64,000 bases of DNA. It comes from Nostoc sp. KVJ20. GTDB taxonomy: Bacteria; Cyanobacteriota; Cyanobacteriia; Cyanobacteriales; Nostocaceae. Below, piece after piece: positions 17,034 to 26,516 of the stretch. Positions within the stretch are counted from its first letter, which is position 1, and each line of letters starts with the position of its first letter. The position numbers and the translations under genes are program-made. The stretch lies in assembly GCF_001712795.1 (NCBI RefSeq), contig NZ_KV757553.1, positions 29,821 through 93,820 on the forward strand, written 5' to 3'. The notes below the pieces were generated by a model. The model was not told the DNA's origin and made no database searches. It saw only the letters and a program-made list of their open reading frames with translations.

Positions 17034-17439
17034 ACAATCTCAAGTTCCTAAAAGTCGGTTGCGGTTGATAAATTCCGAAGTTCTGAATCGGCAGAAGCCT
17101 TCGCTCAGACTTCTCTCCCAATTAGCAAGTTTGGGATTTTAGTAAAGGGGAGTTTTTTTGTTTGCTTTTTAGCTTTTGGCGTGCTAAGAGACTTCAGAAA
17201 CTTTACACTCTGTAAAGATAGAATATATTGCGATCTCTTTACGCCCCTACACACAAAATAGTGGACACAAAGTAGATTTTATCCTTTGGCGAGTGGATAC
17301 GATGCATCAGTTGACTGAACAACTTGATGAGAAAAATGCACCACTTCTATAAAAAAAGTAACATAATCGAGAGATAGATTTCATCAACAACAGGGGAAGT
17401 GAGCATTTATAGCCAATTTGGGTTGAGGTGGAATTGATA
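17034..17439. other. Divergent promoter region of petB and ctpA
   Basis: About 400 bases separate the two photosynthesis-related genes and should hold both promoters. The only clear symmetric element is CTTTACACTCTGTAAAG at 17201-17217, listed separately. No gene was seen. Confidence 0.6.
17201..17217. promoter_or_regulatory. Palindromic operator-like site between petB and ctpA
   Basis: CTTTACA and TGTAAAG form a perfect 7-bp inverted repeat with a 3-base spacer. It lies about 170 bases upstream of the petB start and about 220 bases upstream of the ctpA start. The geometry suits a dimeric regulator, but no known cyanobacterial box was matched with confidence. Confidence 0.4.
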
Positions 17440-18684
17440 ATGGGGTTCATGAACAAACAAGTCTTTCGGGTTGGATTTTCATTGCTAATGGCGTTTTGGT
17501 TGGCGTTGGGTACGCTCACCCAGCCGGCTCTAGCTTTGACGACGGAACAAAAGCTGGTTTCGGAAGTTTGGCGAATTGTTAATCGCACTTATCTAGATGA
17601 GACGTTTAATCATCAAAACTGGGCAGCAGTCAGGCAAAAGGTTCTGGAGAAGCCTTTGGCAGACTCAAATGCCAGTTATGCGGCAATTGGGAAGATGCTC
17701 AAGAGCCTTGACGATCCTTTTACCCGCTTTTTAGATCCAGAACAGTACCGCAGCTTGCAGGTAAATACTTCCGGGGAATTGACTGGGGTAGGATTACAAA
17801 TTGCTTTGAATTCTGAGAATGGGAAGTTAGAAGTAGTTGCTCCTATCGCCGGTTCACCGGCAGATAAAGCGGGGATTAGACCACGCGATCGCATCCTCAA
17901 AATTGAAGGCGTCTCTACAGAAAATCTCACCCTTGATGAAGCTGCAACCAGAATGCGCGGGCCGAGTGGTAGCCTTGTCACTTTACTGATCGAACGGGAC
18001 GGAGAAGCAGAAACAGAAATTAGACTAACACGCGATCGCATTGCTCTTAACCCTGTGGTTTCCGAATTGCGTGTTTCCACTGACAATACGCCTATTGGCT
18101 ACCTACGACTGACTCAATTCAATGCCAACGCCTCAACGGAATTGGCACACGCTATTTCTAGTCTAGAAAAAAAAGGGGCTGCTGCCTACATTCTAGATTT
18201 ACGAAATAATCCTGGGGGGCTATTGCAATCAGGAATTGAAATCGCCCGTCTTTGGTTAGACTCCGGCACTATCGTTTACACTGTTAACCGACAAGGCATT
18301 CAGGGCAGTTTTGAAGCCTTTGGCCCAGCCCTGACAAACGATCCTCTGGTGATTTTGGTGAATCAAGGAACTGCTAGTGCCAGTGAGATTCTCGCCGGCG
18401 CACTCCAAGATAATGGTCGCGCCCAGTTGGTAGGCGAAACCACCTTTGGAAAGGGCTTAATTCAATCCTTATTTGAATTATCAGATGGTTCGGGCTTGGC
18501 AGTCACAATTGCTAAGTATGAAACTCCTCAACACCGGGATATTAACAAACTAGGTATTAAACCGGATACAGTGATTTCCCAAGCAGCCATTAACCGCGAA
18601 CAGATTGGCACTGAAGCGGATCTGCAATATCAAGCAGCAGTACAACTTTTGGTGAAAAATTCGGTGGTGGCGGGAAAGGCATGA
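17440..18684 (+). CDS. ctpA: Carboxyl-terminal processing protease CtpA
   Basis: CtpA trims the C-terminal extension of the photosystem II D1 precursor in the thylakoid lumen, which is needed to assemble the manganese cluster. From the ATG at 17440 there are 414 residues. The order is a signal peptide (VGFSLLMAFWLALGTLTQPA, cut after LA), a PDZ domain (GVGLQIALNSENGKLEVV to about residue 185), and an S41 protease domain. The catalytic Ser is in GTASASEILAG (about residue 313) and the Lys in FGKGLIQ (about residue 338), the usual 25 residues apart. GTG at 17428 and ATG at 17449 are alternative starts. It could be a CtpA paralogue rather than the main D1 protease. Confidence 0.92.
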   Translation: MGFMNKQVFRVGFSLLMAFWLALGTLTQPALALTTEQKLVSEVWRIVNRTYLDETFNHQNWAAVRQKVLEKPLADSNASYAAIGKMLKSLDDPFTRFLDPEQYRSLQVNTSGELTGVGLQIALNSENGKLEVVAPIAGSPADKAGIRPRDRILKIEGVSTENLTLDEAATRMRGPSGSLVTLLIERDGEAETEIRLTRDRIALNPVVSELRVSTDNTPIGYLRLTQFNANASTELAHAISSLEKKGAAAYILDLRNNPGGLLQSGIEIARLWLDSGTIVYTVNRQGIQGSFEAFGPALTNDPLVILVNQGTASASEILAGALQDNGRAQLVGETTFGKGLIQSLFELSDGSGLAVTIAKYETPQHRDINKLGIKPDTVISQAAINREQIGTEADLQYQAAVQLLVKNSVVAGKA

Positions 18685-18689
18685 AGAGT

Positions 18690-18733
18690 GATGAGTAATG
18701 AGTAATGAGTAATGAGTGATGAGTGATGAGTAG
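18690..18733. repeat. GAGTAAT/GAGTGAT heptamer tandem array
   Basis: Six consecutive heptamers of GAGTAAT or GAGTGAT type begin six bases after the ctpA stop. This is an STRR-type array with a unit different from the others in the window. Confidence 0.85.
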
Positions 18734-18822
18734 GAAATCTCACTTATTACTCAGCATTCACAAAGGCATAGTTAGGGCAGGGGCAAGTTATTTTTATCCT
18801 AGAATAACTGCGATTTTCTCGT

Positions 18823-21800
18823 TTATATCGACAATGGTAGCTGAATCACAAATTCAGTTCCTTCGCCAAGTTGAGAATTAACTTCGATCGCTCCGCCATG
18901 TTTTTCCACAATAATTTGACGGGCGATCGCAAGTCCTAATCCTGTTCCTTTGCCAACAGCTTTCGTCGTAAATAAATGGTCAAATATCTTTTGTTTTACC
19001 TCTTGAGCCATTCCCTTTCCATTGTCAGCAATTGTAATTTTTACACCTTTAATTTCTAGTGATGTTTTAATTATGATGCGGTTAGGATTAATTTTAATTT
19101 CCTCAAAACTCCGATTTGTATTTGATTCATCCAATGCATCAATTGCATTTGCTAAGATATTCATAAATACTTGATTTAATTGCCCAGGAAAACACTCAAC
19201 TTGAGGTAAAGTGCTGTATTCAGTTATCACTTCAATTGCTGGACGTTGCTCGTTAGCCTTGAGACGATGTTTCAAAATTAAAATCGTGCTGTCGATGCCT
19301 TGATGAATATGAAACGGCACTTTATAATCTTTGTCGGCACGGGAGAAAGTTCGTAAACTGGTGCTGATATTTTTTAAGCGATCGCACGCCATAGTCATAG
19401 AATCAATCATCTTGGGCAAGTCTTCTAAGCTATAATCCAAGTCGATTTCTTCGGCGTGGTGAAGAATTTGATCATTTTTGTTGGGTAAACTTTTTTGATA
19501 AAGCTTTAAGTGTTCAAAAATATCAGCAACAGTGGGTTTAGCTTGCTTGAGACTAGCAGCAATAAAACCAAGGGGATTATTCATTTCGTGAGCCACACCA
19601 GCAACTAGATTCCCCAGTGCTGACATCTTTTCACTTTGGACAATTTGTAATTGGGCATTTTGTAAATCGTTCAATGCTTGTTGCAAATCTTGTGATTTTT
19701 GCTGCAAGGCAAGTTCAGCTTGTTTGCGATCGCTAATATCTCGCATTACAACCACCGCACCGGCTTTGTTACCCGCAGGATCGAAGATCGCTTGTCCGCT
19801 AGCTAACAAAATTCTCGTAGAACCATGCTTTGGCGCAATTACCATTTCGGCATTTTCGACTATTTCCCCTTGCAAGGCGCGAAACAAAGGAATTTCGGTT
19901 TTTAATAGAGGTGTTTTACCATCAAGTTGATAAAGATCGAAGTATTCTGCCCATTCTTCTGCTGGTAATGATTCTACTGGTAAGCCATGAAATTCACGAG
20001 TTGCTTTGTTAAATAGAGTCAATTTACCATTAGCATCACAAACAACAATCCCATCTGTAATATTGTGAATGATGGCATTCAAAAACTCTCGTTCTTTGGC
20101 TAGAGATGCTTCAGCCTGTTTGCGTAAGCGCAGCTCGTTGTAGACATTGCTAATATCAATCACCACTCCATCCCAGACGATTGCGCCATCGACTTGCCGC
20201 TCTGGCCGAGCAAGAGATTGAATCCATTTGACGGTTCCTGAAGGCAGGATAATCCGACATTCTATGTCAAATGGTGTCAGATTTTGAGCAGAGTAGGCGA
20301 TCGCTTGGGCAATAGCTGGCTGATCGTCAGGATGATTCATGGCGTAAAGGCTATGCGTCCCTGTCATCACTGATTCTGGTTCTAAGCCATACAAGTCCAA
20401 ACAGCCAGAACTAACGTATGGCGTTGAAGTTGAACCGTCAGCCGCTAACCGGAATTGGTACACCATACCAGGAATATTATTTGTCAAATTTTGGAAGCGG
20501 ATTTCACTAGCTTGCAATTTTGCTAGAGATTGTTCCAACTGTTGAGCATAGTTCTGGGAATTGCGGTAAAGGCGGGCATTTTCCACAGAAATGGCAGCTT
20601 GAGCGCAAAGTAAGTTGAGTAGCTTGACGCGATCGCTTGTAAATGCTCCAGTTGCCAAATTGTTTTCCAAATACAAAATGCCTAGCAACTTACCCTGATG
20701 CAAAATCGGGATGCACAAGATGCTTTTGGGCTGCTGTTGCTGAATATACGGGTCATTAATTAATTGCGGATGCACCGTGGCATCAATAATCACTACTGGT
20801 TGTAAGTTGCGTTTGACGGTATTAATTAAGCTAACTGGTAGATCGGGGGAGTCTTCAACAGGCTGTGGGTTCGACAACATTGGGTAAAAATCAACTTCAG
20901 CAGTTCCTTTGTTCTGTAGAGATGTGCCACCAAAGGAAAGCTGGGCTAACGCCTGAATTAGTAAACCACCTGACTCCAAAAGCATGAACACACACTTATC
21001 AGCTCCGGCATTTTCAATGACGATATGCAGCAACGTCGAGAGCAGCTTTTCGAGTTCGATTTCGCTAGAAAGGGTTTGGGAAGCTTTGAGAATAGTAGCT
21101 AAATCTAAAGCAACAGAGACGTTGCTACTACTGGAAGTGGCAGAACTGGTGGAGGTGATACTTTCTAATGTGAAGATAGTTTCGTTAGTTGAGAGGGGAG
21201 AACGAGTTGGCTGGAGAATGGGAGCGAGGAGTTGGGGATAGCGTCGTTCCAAATCGGCGACTTTGGCTTTAGCTTCCCAACGAGCATAGCCGTAGTAGGC
21301 TTGGGTCATGTATTCTTGAGCAATCCGCTCTTTGCCCCAGTCGAGGTAAAATTTGGCAGCTAGTTCATTGGCAAGTGCTTCTTCTTGGATGTAATCGTTT
21401 TCTTTGGCTCCTTTGATGGCGCGATCGTACAAATCTATTGCCTCGGCTTTGTTGCCTTGGACTCGTTCTCGTTCCGCCTCGACTAGATAAAACTTGTGCA
21501 AGAAATTCATCGGCGCATGAGTTGCCCAGTCTTTGAGTTTTTCTTGATTTGCAGCGATACATTCCTTGATTGGCTGCTGTTCTGGGGTTGAAAGTTCTCC
21601 CAAATATGCTATTTGGGCTAAAGATTCATAGAAATGAAAGATGGGTACATATAAAAAAGCCAGGACAGCATCCAAATACCGTCTTGCTTGTTCAGCCTGT
21701 TCTACGGCTTGTTTAAACTCTGAAAACAGATAAGACAGAACTAGTTTGTTAATCCACAGCAATGCTAATCCGGTGCGATCGCCCGCTGTTTCATGTAATG

Positions 21801-24800
21801 GAAGTTGATGCTGTTCATTGTAGGCTGCACCGCTCAACACCACTACTTCATCCCCATTCCCCATTAAATTCAGCAAAATTTGTCGAATCACCTGGGAATA
21901 GGTCAAACTGAGATTTTGCTTGAGGTGCTTGAGGGCTTCACAATATCGGGCAAGTTCTGACTCCAGTTGCGTTAAATTCTTTCCAGCAAAATAGGAGTAA
22001 AAACCGTAATTATACGCAGAGTAACCCGCAAAAGCAAAATCGCCTACATCTAAACAACTACAATAAGCTATCTGCAAGGGGTTTAATGTCTCACGCAGGT
22101 GCATTTTCCAATGCCTTGTGTACACATAGACTAGTAATAAAGTTTTCCCCTTCAATTCGGAATTTTGCTGACGTGATAGCAGATCGAGGGCTAACTGACC
22201 GAATTCATAACCTAATTCAACCTTTCCGAACACACCACACATCAATATTCCATAAGAGACATAGCTAAAGGTCGAGGTTGACTCATTGCCATATACAACA
22301 GACAAATAAACCTTTTTTAAAATCACCAATAAATACAGTAGTGGCTGATACAGATAGGCGCAGGGTGCTACTGATGTCAAAATTCGAGCCGCTGCCAGGA
22401 TGTTTGCATTCTTTGCTTCGCTGAGGTTGAGTAACTCACCAGGTTGACGCTCTCCAATCGCATCGGAAACGGTACTAAAGGCAGCTGCCACATCTTCCTG
22501 GGTAGGATCTGCGGGCAGTTCTACTCCTAATTGCTTTAAAATGGCAAGTGCCGCTGCGATCGCTTGAGAAAATTGACCCTGGGCTGTGAATGCTTCAATC
22601 TTCACTTCATAGACGCTAATTTGAGCTAACGGAGTTTTGGCGTGATTCAAGACAAGGCTGGCATTAGCTGCCATCTGCTCTAAATCACCACTCAGATAGG
22701 CGGCTTCTGTGGCGACTTGATGGAGTGCTAAGGTCAACTCATACTGATGCTGCCAATTGTTTTGGGCAAGTAACCCAATGCCTACCTGAGCATATTTACA
22801 GGCGGCAGTATAGGCTGTGGCCGCCTTTGCCTTGCGACTTGCCATCAGGTTAAATTCGGCTAATGTTTGACGTTCTGCGGATTGGGCGATCAATTCAGTC
22901 GCAATATTGAGTTGACTGACTATTTCAAAAATCCGTTCTTCTCGGTTGCTTTCGGGAGTATTGCTTAAGAGTAACTGTCCAATCTTCAGGTGAACGGGTT
23001 GTTTTTCATCGGCGGGAATTAGTGAGTATGCTGCTTGTTGCACCCGGTCATGTAAAAATTTATAAGTAACTGTCATTTGTCCTTGGTCATTGGTCATTTG
23101 TTTATGACTATTGACAAACGACTCCTGTTGATAAAACTTATAAACTTCATTTTGGGGTATAATTAAACCTTCTTGTAAAGCTTTCCATAAACTTGTAGCC
23201 GTTTCAATTTGCGATTGTTCAGAAACGATCGCCAATGTCTTCAAATCAAATTGATTACCAATACAGGCTGCCAGTTTCAAGATATCTTGAGTGTTGGGTG
23301 GCAATTTCTGAAGTTGTTGTGCCACAAATTCCACCACGTCATCAGTGAGAGCGAGCGATCGCACTTGTGCTACATCACATTGCCAGAAACCTATCTCCCA
23401 ATCAAAGGTAATCAGCCCATCCTCATGTAGCGCTTTCAAAAACTGAGTTGTGAAAAAGGGATTACCTTGGGCTTTTTGATAAACCAACTCTGTCAATGGC
23501 AATGCTTGGCCTGTTGCACAACTGAGGGAGTCGGCAATTAAATGGTTCACATCTACTTGACTCAAGGGATCTAGAGTTAAAGTCTTGACGCAGGAAGATG
23601 CCTTTTCAATTTCATCTAACGTCAACATCAGTGGATGAGCTGCAAACACCTCGTTATCGCGGTAGGCGCCAATAATGAATAGATAACCCCAATCACTCTG
23701 AGTCATCAACAGTTTCAGCAAATTGAGCGATGCCGAATCTGCCCACTGCAAGTCATCAAGAAACATCACCAAAGGATGCTCTCTTGTGGTGAAGACTTGA
23801 ATGAACTTTTGGAACAGCAGATTAAAACGGTTCTGTGCCGCACTACCCGATAATTGTGCGATCGCACCCTGTTTGCCGATCAGCTGCTCTAATTCAGGAA
23901 TTACCTCGATCAGGAGTTGCCCGTTGTCTCCAACTGCCGCTAAAATCTTGCTCTGCCATTGCTTCAGTTGGGTATCACTTTCACTGAGCAACTGTCCCAT
24001 CAGGTCACGAAAAGCTTGCACAAAAGCAGATAGAGGAATGTTGCGGTTGAACTGGTCGTATTTGCCCTTGATGAAATAGCCGTTCCACCGGACAATTGGC
24101 TTATGTACTTCATTGACAACTGCGGTTTTACCAATACCAGAGAAACCTGCTACTAGCATCAGTTGGGAACCACCATTAGCAACATAACCAAAGGTATCCA
24201 GTAACGTTTGCACTTCCGATTCTCGCCCGTAGAGTTTTTCGGGTATGAGGAAGCGATCGCTGATATCTCGCTGTCCCAAATCAAACCAGGTGTGCTTACC
24301 TGTTTCTCGCCACTGTTCTACGCAAGTCACTAGGTCATGTTTAATTCCTAGCGCACTCTGATAGCGGTCTTCGGCGTTCTTCGCCATCAGTTTGCGGACA
24401 ATTTCCCCCAGCATCAGGGGCAAATCGGGGTTGAAATCGCAGAGAAAGGGTGGTTGTTTGGCAATGTGACAATGCAGCAATTCCATCGGCTCATTGGACT
24501 CAAAGGGTAATTGTCCACTCAACAGTTCAAAGAAAGTTACGCCTAATGAATAAAAGTCACTGCGGTAGTCAATACCCCTGTTCATCCGTCCGGTTTGCTC
24601 TGGTGACAGATACGCTAGCGTTCCCTCTAGTCCTTTGGGACTTTGGATCTCCTGGGTTTCTCGTGGTAAAAGCGAGGCAATACTGAAGTCAATCAGCTTG
24701 ATTTGTTTGGTCTGAGGGTGAATCAGGATGTTGGCTGGTTTAATGTCTTTGTGAATGACACTCTGTTGATGCAACTGGTGTAAGGTGTCTAATAATTGCA

Positions 24801-25149
24801 AAGCAATGGGTAGGAATTGCTCTAATGTCAGTATTTTTCCTTGAGTAAATTGCCGCAAGGAAACACCACCAAAGTCTTCCATGACTAGAACATAGCCATT
24901 ATGATAGGCTTCCAGACTATAAGGTTTGATAATGCCGGAAATATCTATGTTTTTAGCGATCGCATATTGGTTGCGAAACTGTACTAATTCGCTAAAAGTC
25001 GGGTATTCTCGTTTTAAGAGCTTGATGACAACTGGCAGGCGATCGCATTCTCGAACTGCCCGATACACTTGGGTGCGAGAACCTAAATATAGTTGTTCTA
25101 TAGTTTGGTAGCCAGCGATCCTTAAAGTTCCATCAACTTTGGCGCTCAT
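18823..25149 (-). CDS. Multi-sensor Ser/Thr kinase and histidine kinase fusion
   Basis: This 2108-residue signalling protein combines several modules. Residues about 10-270 are a Ser/Thr kinase (HKDIKPANILIHP catalytic loop, LIDFSIAS, GTLAYLSPEQTGR). An AAA-type ATPase follows with the P-loop GFSGIGKTAVV near 336 and PLVMFLDDLQWAD. A long helical TPR-like region runs to about 1300. A GAF domain covers about 1345-1520, and two PAS domains start near 1550 and 1685. The C-terminal histidine kinase has GVAHEMNNPLGF (phospho-acceptor His near 1853), DNGKGM and GKGTGLGLAIA. No transmembrane segment is obvious, so it is probably cytosolic. The ligand is unknown. Near residue 685 a heptamer-repeat insertion is translated in frame (KQMTNDQGQMT). 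No response regulator is adjacent. Confidence 0.93.
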   Translation of the reverse strand: MSAKVDGTLRIAGYQTIEQLYLGSRTQVYRAVRECDRLPVVIKLLKREYPTFSELVQFRNQYAIAKNIDISGIIKPYSLEAYHNGYVLVMEDFGGVSLRQFTQGKILTLEQFLPIALQLLDTLHQLHQQSVIHKDIKPANILIHPQTKQIKLIDFSIASLLPRETQEIQSPKGLEGTLAYLSPEQTGRMNRGIDYRSDFYSLGVTFFELLSGQLPFESNEPMELLHCHIAKQPPFLCDFNPDLPLMLGEIVRKLMAKNAEDRYQSALGIKHDLVTCVEQWRETGKHTWFDLGQRDISDRFLIPEKLYGRESEVQTLLDTFGYVANGGSQLMLVAGFSGIGKTAVVNEVHKPIVRWNGYFIKGKYDQFNRNIPLSAFVQAFRDLMGQLLSESDTQLKQWQSKILAAVGDNGQLLIEVIPELEQLIGKQGAIAQLSGSAAQNRFNLLFQKFIQVFTTREHPLVMFLDDLQWADSASLNLLKLLMTQSDWGYLFIIGAYRDNEVFAAHPLMLTLDEIEKASSCVKTLTLDPLSQVDVNHLIADSLSCATGQALPLTELVYQKAQGNPFFTTQFLKALHEDGLITFDWEIGFWQCDVAQVRSLALTDDVVEFVAQQLQKLPPNTQDILKLAACIGNQFDLKTLAIVSEQSQIETATSLWKALQEGLIIPQNEVYKFYQQESFVNSHKQMTNDQGQMTVTYKFLHDRVQQAAYSLIPADEKQPVHLKIGQLLLSNTPESNREERIFEIVSQLNIATELIAQSAERQTLAEFNLMASRKAKAATAYTAACKYAQVGIGLLAQNNWQHQYELTLALHQVATEAAYLSGDLEQMAANASLVLNHAKTPLAQISVYEVKIEAFTAQGQFSQAIAAALAILKQLGVELPADPTQEDVAAAFSTVSDAIGERQPGELLNLSEAKNANILAAARILTSVAPCAYLYQPLLYLLVILKKVYLSVVYGNESTSTFSYVSYGILMCGVFGKVELGYEFGQLALDLLSRQQNSELKGKTLLLVYVYTRHWKMHLRETLNPLQIAYCSCLDVGDFAFAGYSAYNYGFYSYFAGKNLTQLESELARYCEALKHLKQNLSLTYSQVIRQILLNLMGNGDEVVVLSGAAYNEQHQLPLHETAGDRTGLALLWINKLVLSYLFSEFKQAVEQAEQARRYLDAVLAFLYVPIFHFYESLAQIAYLGELSTPEQQPIKECIAANQEKLKDWATHAPMNFLHKFYLVEAERERVQGNKAEAIDLYDRAIKGAKENDYIQEEALANELAAKFYLDWGKERIAQEYMTQAYYGYARWEAKAKVADLERRYPQLLAPILQPTRSPLSTNETIFTLESITSTSSATSSSSNVSVALDLATILKASQTLSSEIELEKLLSTLLHIVIENAGADKCVFMLLESGGLLIQALAQLSFGGTSLQNKGTAEVDFYPMLSNPQPVEDSPDLPVSLINTVKRNLQPVVIIDATVHPQLINDPYIQQQQPKSILCIPILHQGKLLGILYLENNLATGAFTSDRVKLLNLLCAQAAISVENARLYRNSQNYAQQLEQSLAKLQASEIRFQNLTNNIPGMVYQFRLAADGSTSTPYVSSGCLDLYGLEPESVMTGTHSLYAMNHPDDQPAIAQAIAYSAQNLTPFDIECRIILPSGTVKWIQSLARPERQVDGAIVWDGVVIDISNVYNELRLRKQAEASLAKEREFLNAIIHNITDGIVVCDANGKLTLFNKATREFHGLPVESLPAEEWAEYFDLYQLDGKTPLLKTEIPLFRALQGEIVENAEMVIAPKHGSTRILLASGQAIFDPAGNKAGAVVVMRDISDRKQAELALQQKSQDLQQALNDLQNAQLQIVQSEKMSALGNLVAGVAHEMNNPLGFIAASLKQAKPTVADIFEHLKLYQKSLPNKNDQILHHAEEIDLDYSLEDLPKMIDSMTMACDRLKNISTSLRTFSRADKDYKVPFHIHQGIDSTILILKHRLKANEQRPAIEVITEYSTLPQVECFPGQLNQVFMNILANAIDALDESNTNRSFEEIKINPNRIIIKTSLEIKGVKITIADNGKGMAQEVKQKIFDHLFTTKAVGKGTGLGLAIARQIIVEKHGGAIEVNSQLGEGTEFVIQLPLSI
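23076..23110. repeat. Heptamer array inside the kinase coding region
   Basis: TGTCATTTGTCCTTGGTCAT and the following bases repeat the TGACAAA/TGACCAA unit also seen at proB, grpE and 53345-53420. Here it is read through in frame and adds about a dozen residues before the conserved VTYKFLHDRVQQAAY. Confidence 0.8.
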
Positions 25150-25319
25150 AAGTTTTTACGAGAATATCTGTATACTAGCGTTATAATTCCCAGGACAATA
25201 TCTTGGTTAACAAACGTTAGAAAACTGGTATTGAGCAAAACAGTTCCCAGTTCCGTTAGCGGTAGCTTTAACGCACCCGACAATTTAAGATTTACTTTAT
25301 AAAAGGGTTTCTTACGCTC

Positions 25320-25532
25320 CTATTTTGTTAATTCCAAAATTTTCTCAAAATCAAAGTTATTTACTAACTGCCTTAACCCATTAGCTAAATGAGCAATGGA
25401 ATGAGGGAATTTGATTAATTAATTGCAGAATTTGCTGACCATGAACTTTAGTTGCACAGTCACGTAATTGTGCTATCCATGCATCTGGCATAACTGCTAA
25501 CTCCCTTACTTCTAAAGTAGAGGCTCTATCCG
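25320..25532 (-). pseudogene. C-terminal remnant of a hybrid sensor kinase
   Basis: Minus-strand translation gives STLEVRELAVMPDAWIAQLR and, after one frameshift near 25400, HLANGLRQLVNNFDFEKILE ending in LTK and a stop at 25320. This is the recurrent C-terminal tail of large cyanobacterial hybrid histidine kinases, which typically ends in NFRFDQIxEL. No receiver or kinase domain remains, and its upstream part overlaps the end of the beta-lactamase-fold gene. It is a decayed fragment of about 70 residues. Confidence 0.7.
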
Positions 25533-26246
25533 CAGCAAAGCTGGTAAATCTAGAGAGGCGAGGTGTTGATAAGCTTGATCTATGACTCGCTTGCCTCTAA
25601 GAAAGCCTGTATTAGCTCCAGGACAAATATACCGGAGAGTTTCTGGTGTAAAATGTTCTAACAATAATCGAAGACTCTGAATTTGCCTTGGCCAGTGAAA
25701 GGTTTTAGCTGACCGTAATAATGCTGGCTTGCCATGCTGATTTGGGAGTAAATGGCGACCAGAAAATAATATACCTCCAAATTCACCGTAGTAGAGGCAA
25801 GATGAGCCGGGAGAATGACCTGGTGTCCAAATCACTTGTGTTGCTGCATCAATGATAAATTCTTGTCTAAATGTAGTTACGGTTAAGCCTGGTAATAAAT
25901 AAGCTTCTTGCTCTTGAATCAGCACCTCGCAGCCAAAGGTTTGCTGAAATTCGGCAGTCTTGCCAATAGCGCCGCGATGAGTGATAAATAACCAACGCAC
26001 GCCTCCATGCGATCGCAAAAAATCTTGATTTGTTTGGTCTAAAGCAGGGCAATCTATGAGGATATTCCCTTCATTTCTTACAATAAAATAAGAGGTTCCC
26101 CCTAATGTGTCCCGATTGGGTGGAAAGGCAAAAATACTCTCTTGTGCGAAGTCCGATTGCAGAGAACTTCCGCTAGGAACTTCGTCAGGGAAGACAGCCC
26201 GTGGTGACTTAGTTGTATGACTTGGTTTTTGAGGTAAAGGGCACAT
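25512..26246 (-). CDS. Metallo-beta-lactamase-fold protein lacking the metal motif
   Basis: From the ATG at 26246 the protein has 244 residues. The fold is recognisable: TSYFIVRNEGNILIDCPAL is the first strand pair, then VRWLFITHRGAIGK, QVIWTPGHSPGSSCLYY and GGILFSGRHLLP. In active family members the third strand ends in HxHxDH and the last segment has an Asp ligand. Here these are THRGAIGK and SGRHLL, so most metal ligands are absent and hydrolase activity is doubtful. Only the His of TPGHSPG is kept. A longer reading upstream is made of GGCATGG repeats and is not used. Function unknown. Confidence 0.78.
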   Translation of the reverse strand: MCPLPQKPSHTTKSPRAVFPDEVPSGSSLQSDFAQESIFAFPPNRDTLGGTSYFIVRNEGNILIDCPALDQTNQDFLRSHGGVRWLFITHRGAIGKTAEFQQTFGCEVLIQEQEAYLLPGLTVTTFRQEFIIDAATQVIWTPGHSPGSSCLYYGEFGGILFSGRHLLPNQHGKPALLRSAKTFHWPRQIQSLRLLLEHFTPETLRYICPGANTGFLRGKRVIDQAYQHLASLDLPALLRIEPLL

Positions 26247-26324
26247 GATCAAAGAACCGAAACTGAGGAGTTGTGGACAATCTGGTGGTAGTGTGGAAAT
26301 TCTCAAGAATTGAACTAGGGATTG

Positions 26325-26410
26325 GGAATTGGGCATGGGGCATGGGGCATGGGACATTTGGGTATTAGTTATTCTTGTCTCCCAGTCCCCAGTACCCAAT
26401 ACCCATTCCC
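26325..26410. repeat. GGGCATG/GGGCATT heptamer array and CCCCAGT-type units
   Basis: GGGCATGGGGCATGGGGCAT and mirrored CCCAGTACCC-type units occupy the space between two divergent genes and end 20-30 bases before the next reading frame. STRR type. Confidence 0.8.
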
Positions 26411-26516
26411 CTGTTAACCCTTGTGAAAAAAATTGGGATTTGAGGTCTGCCTTGTAGTTAATGCTATGGTGCTGAAGCTACTGGTAGGGTGTTTTGTCAA
26501 AATTACTGTAGATAAC

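Noticed and set aside
26247..26399. Longer N-terminus of the beta-lactamase-fold protein
   Set aside because: The first part of the extension (about 30 residues) is translated GGCATGG repeat, and no ribosome binding site lies upstream.
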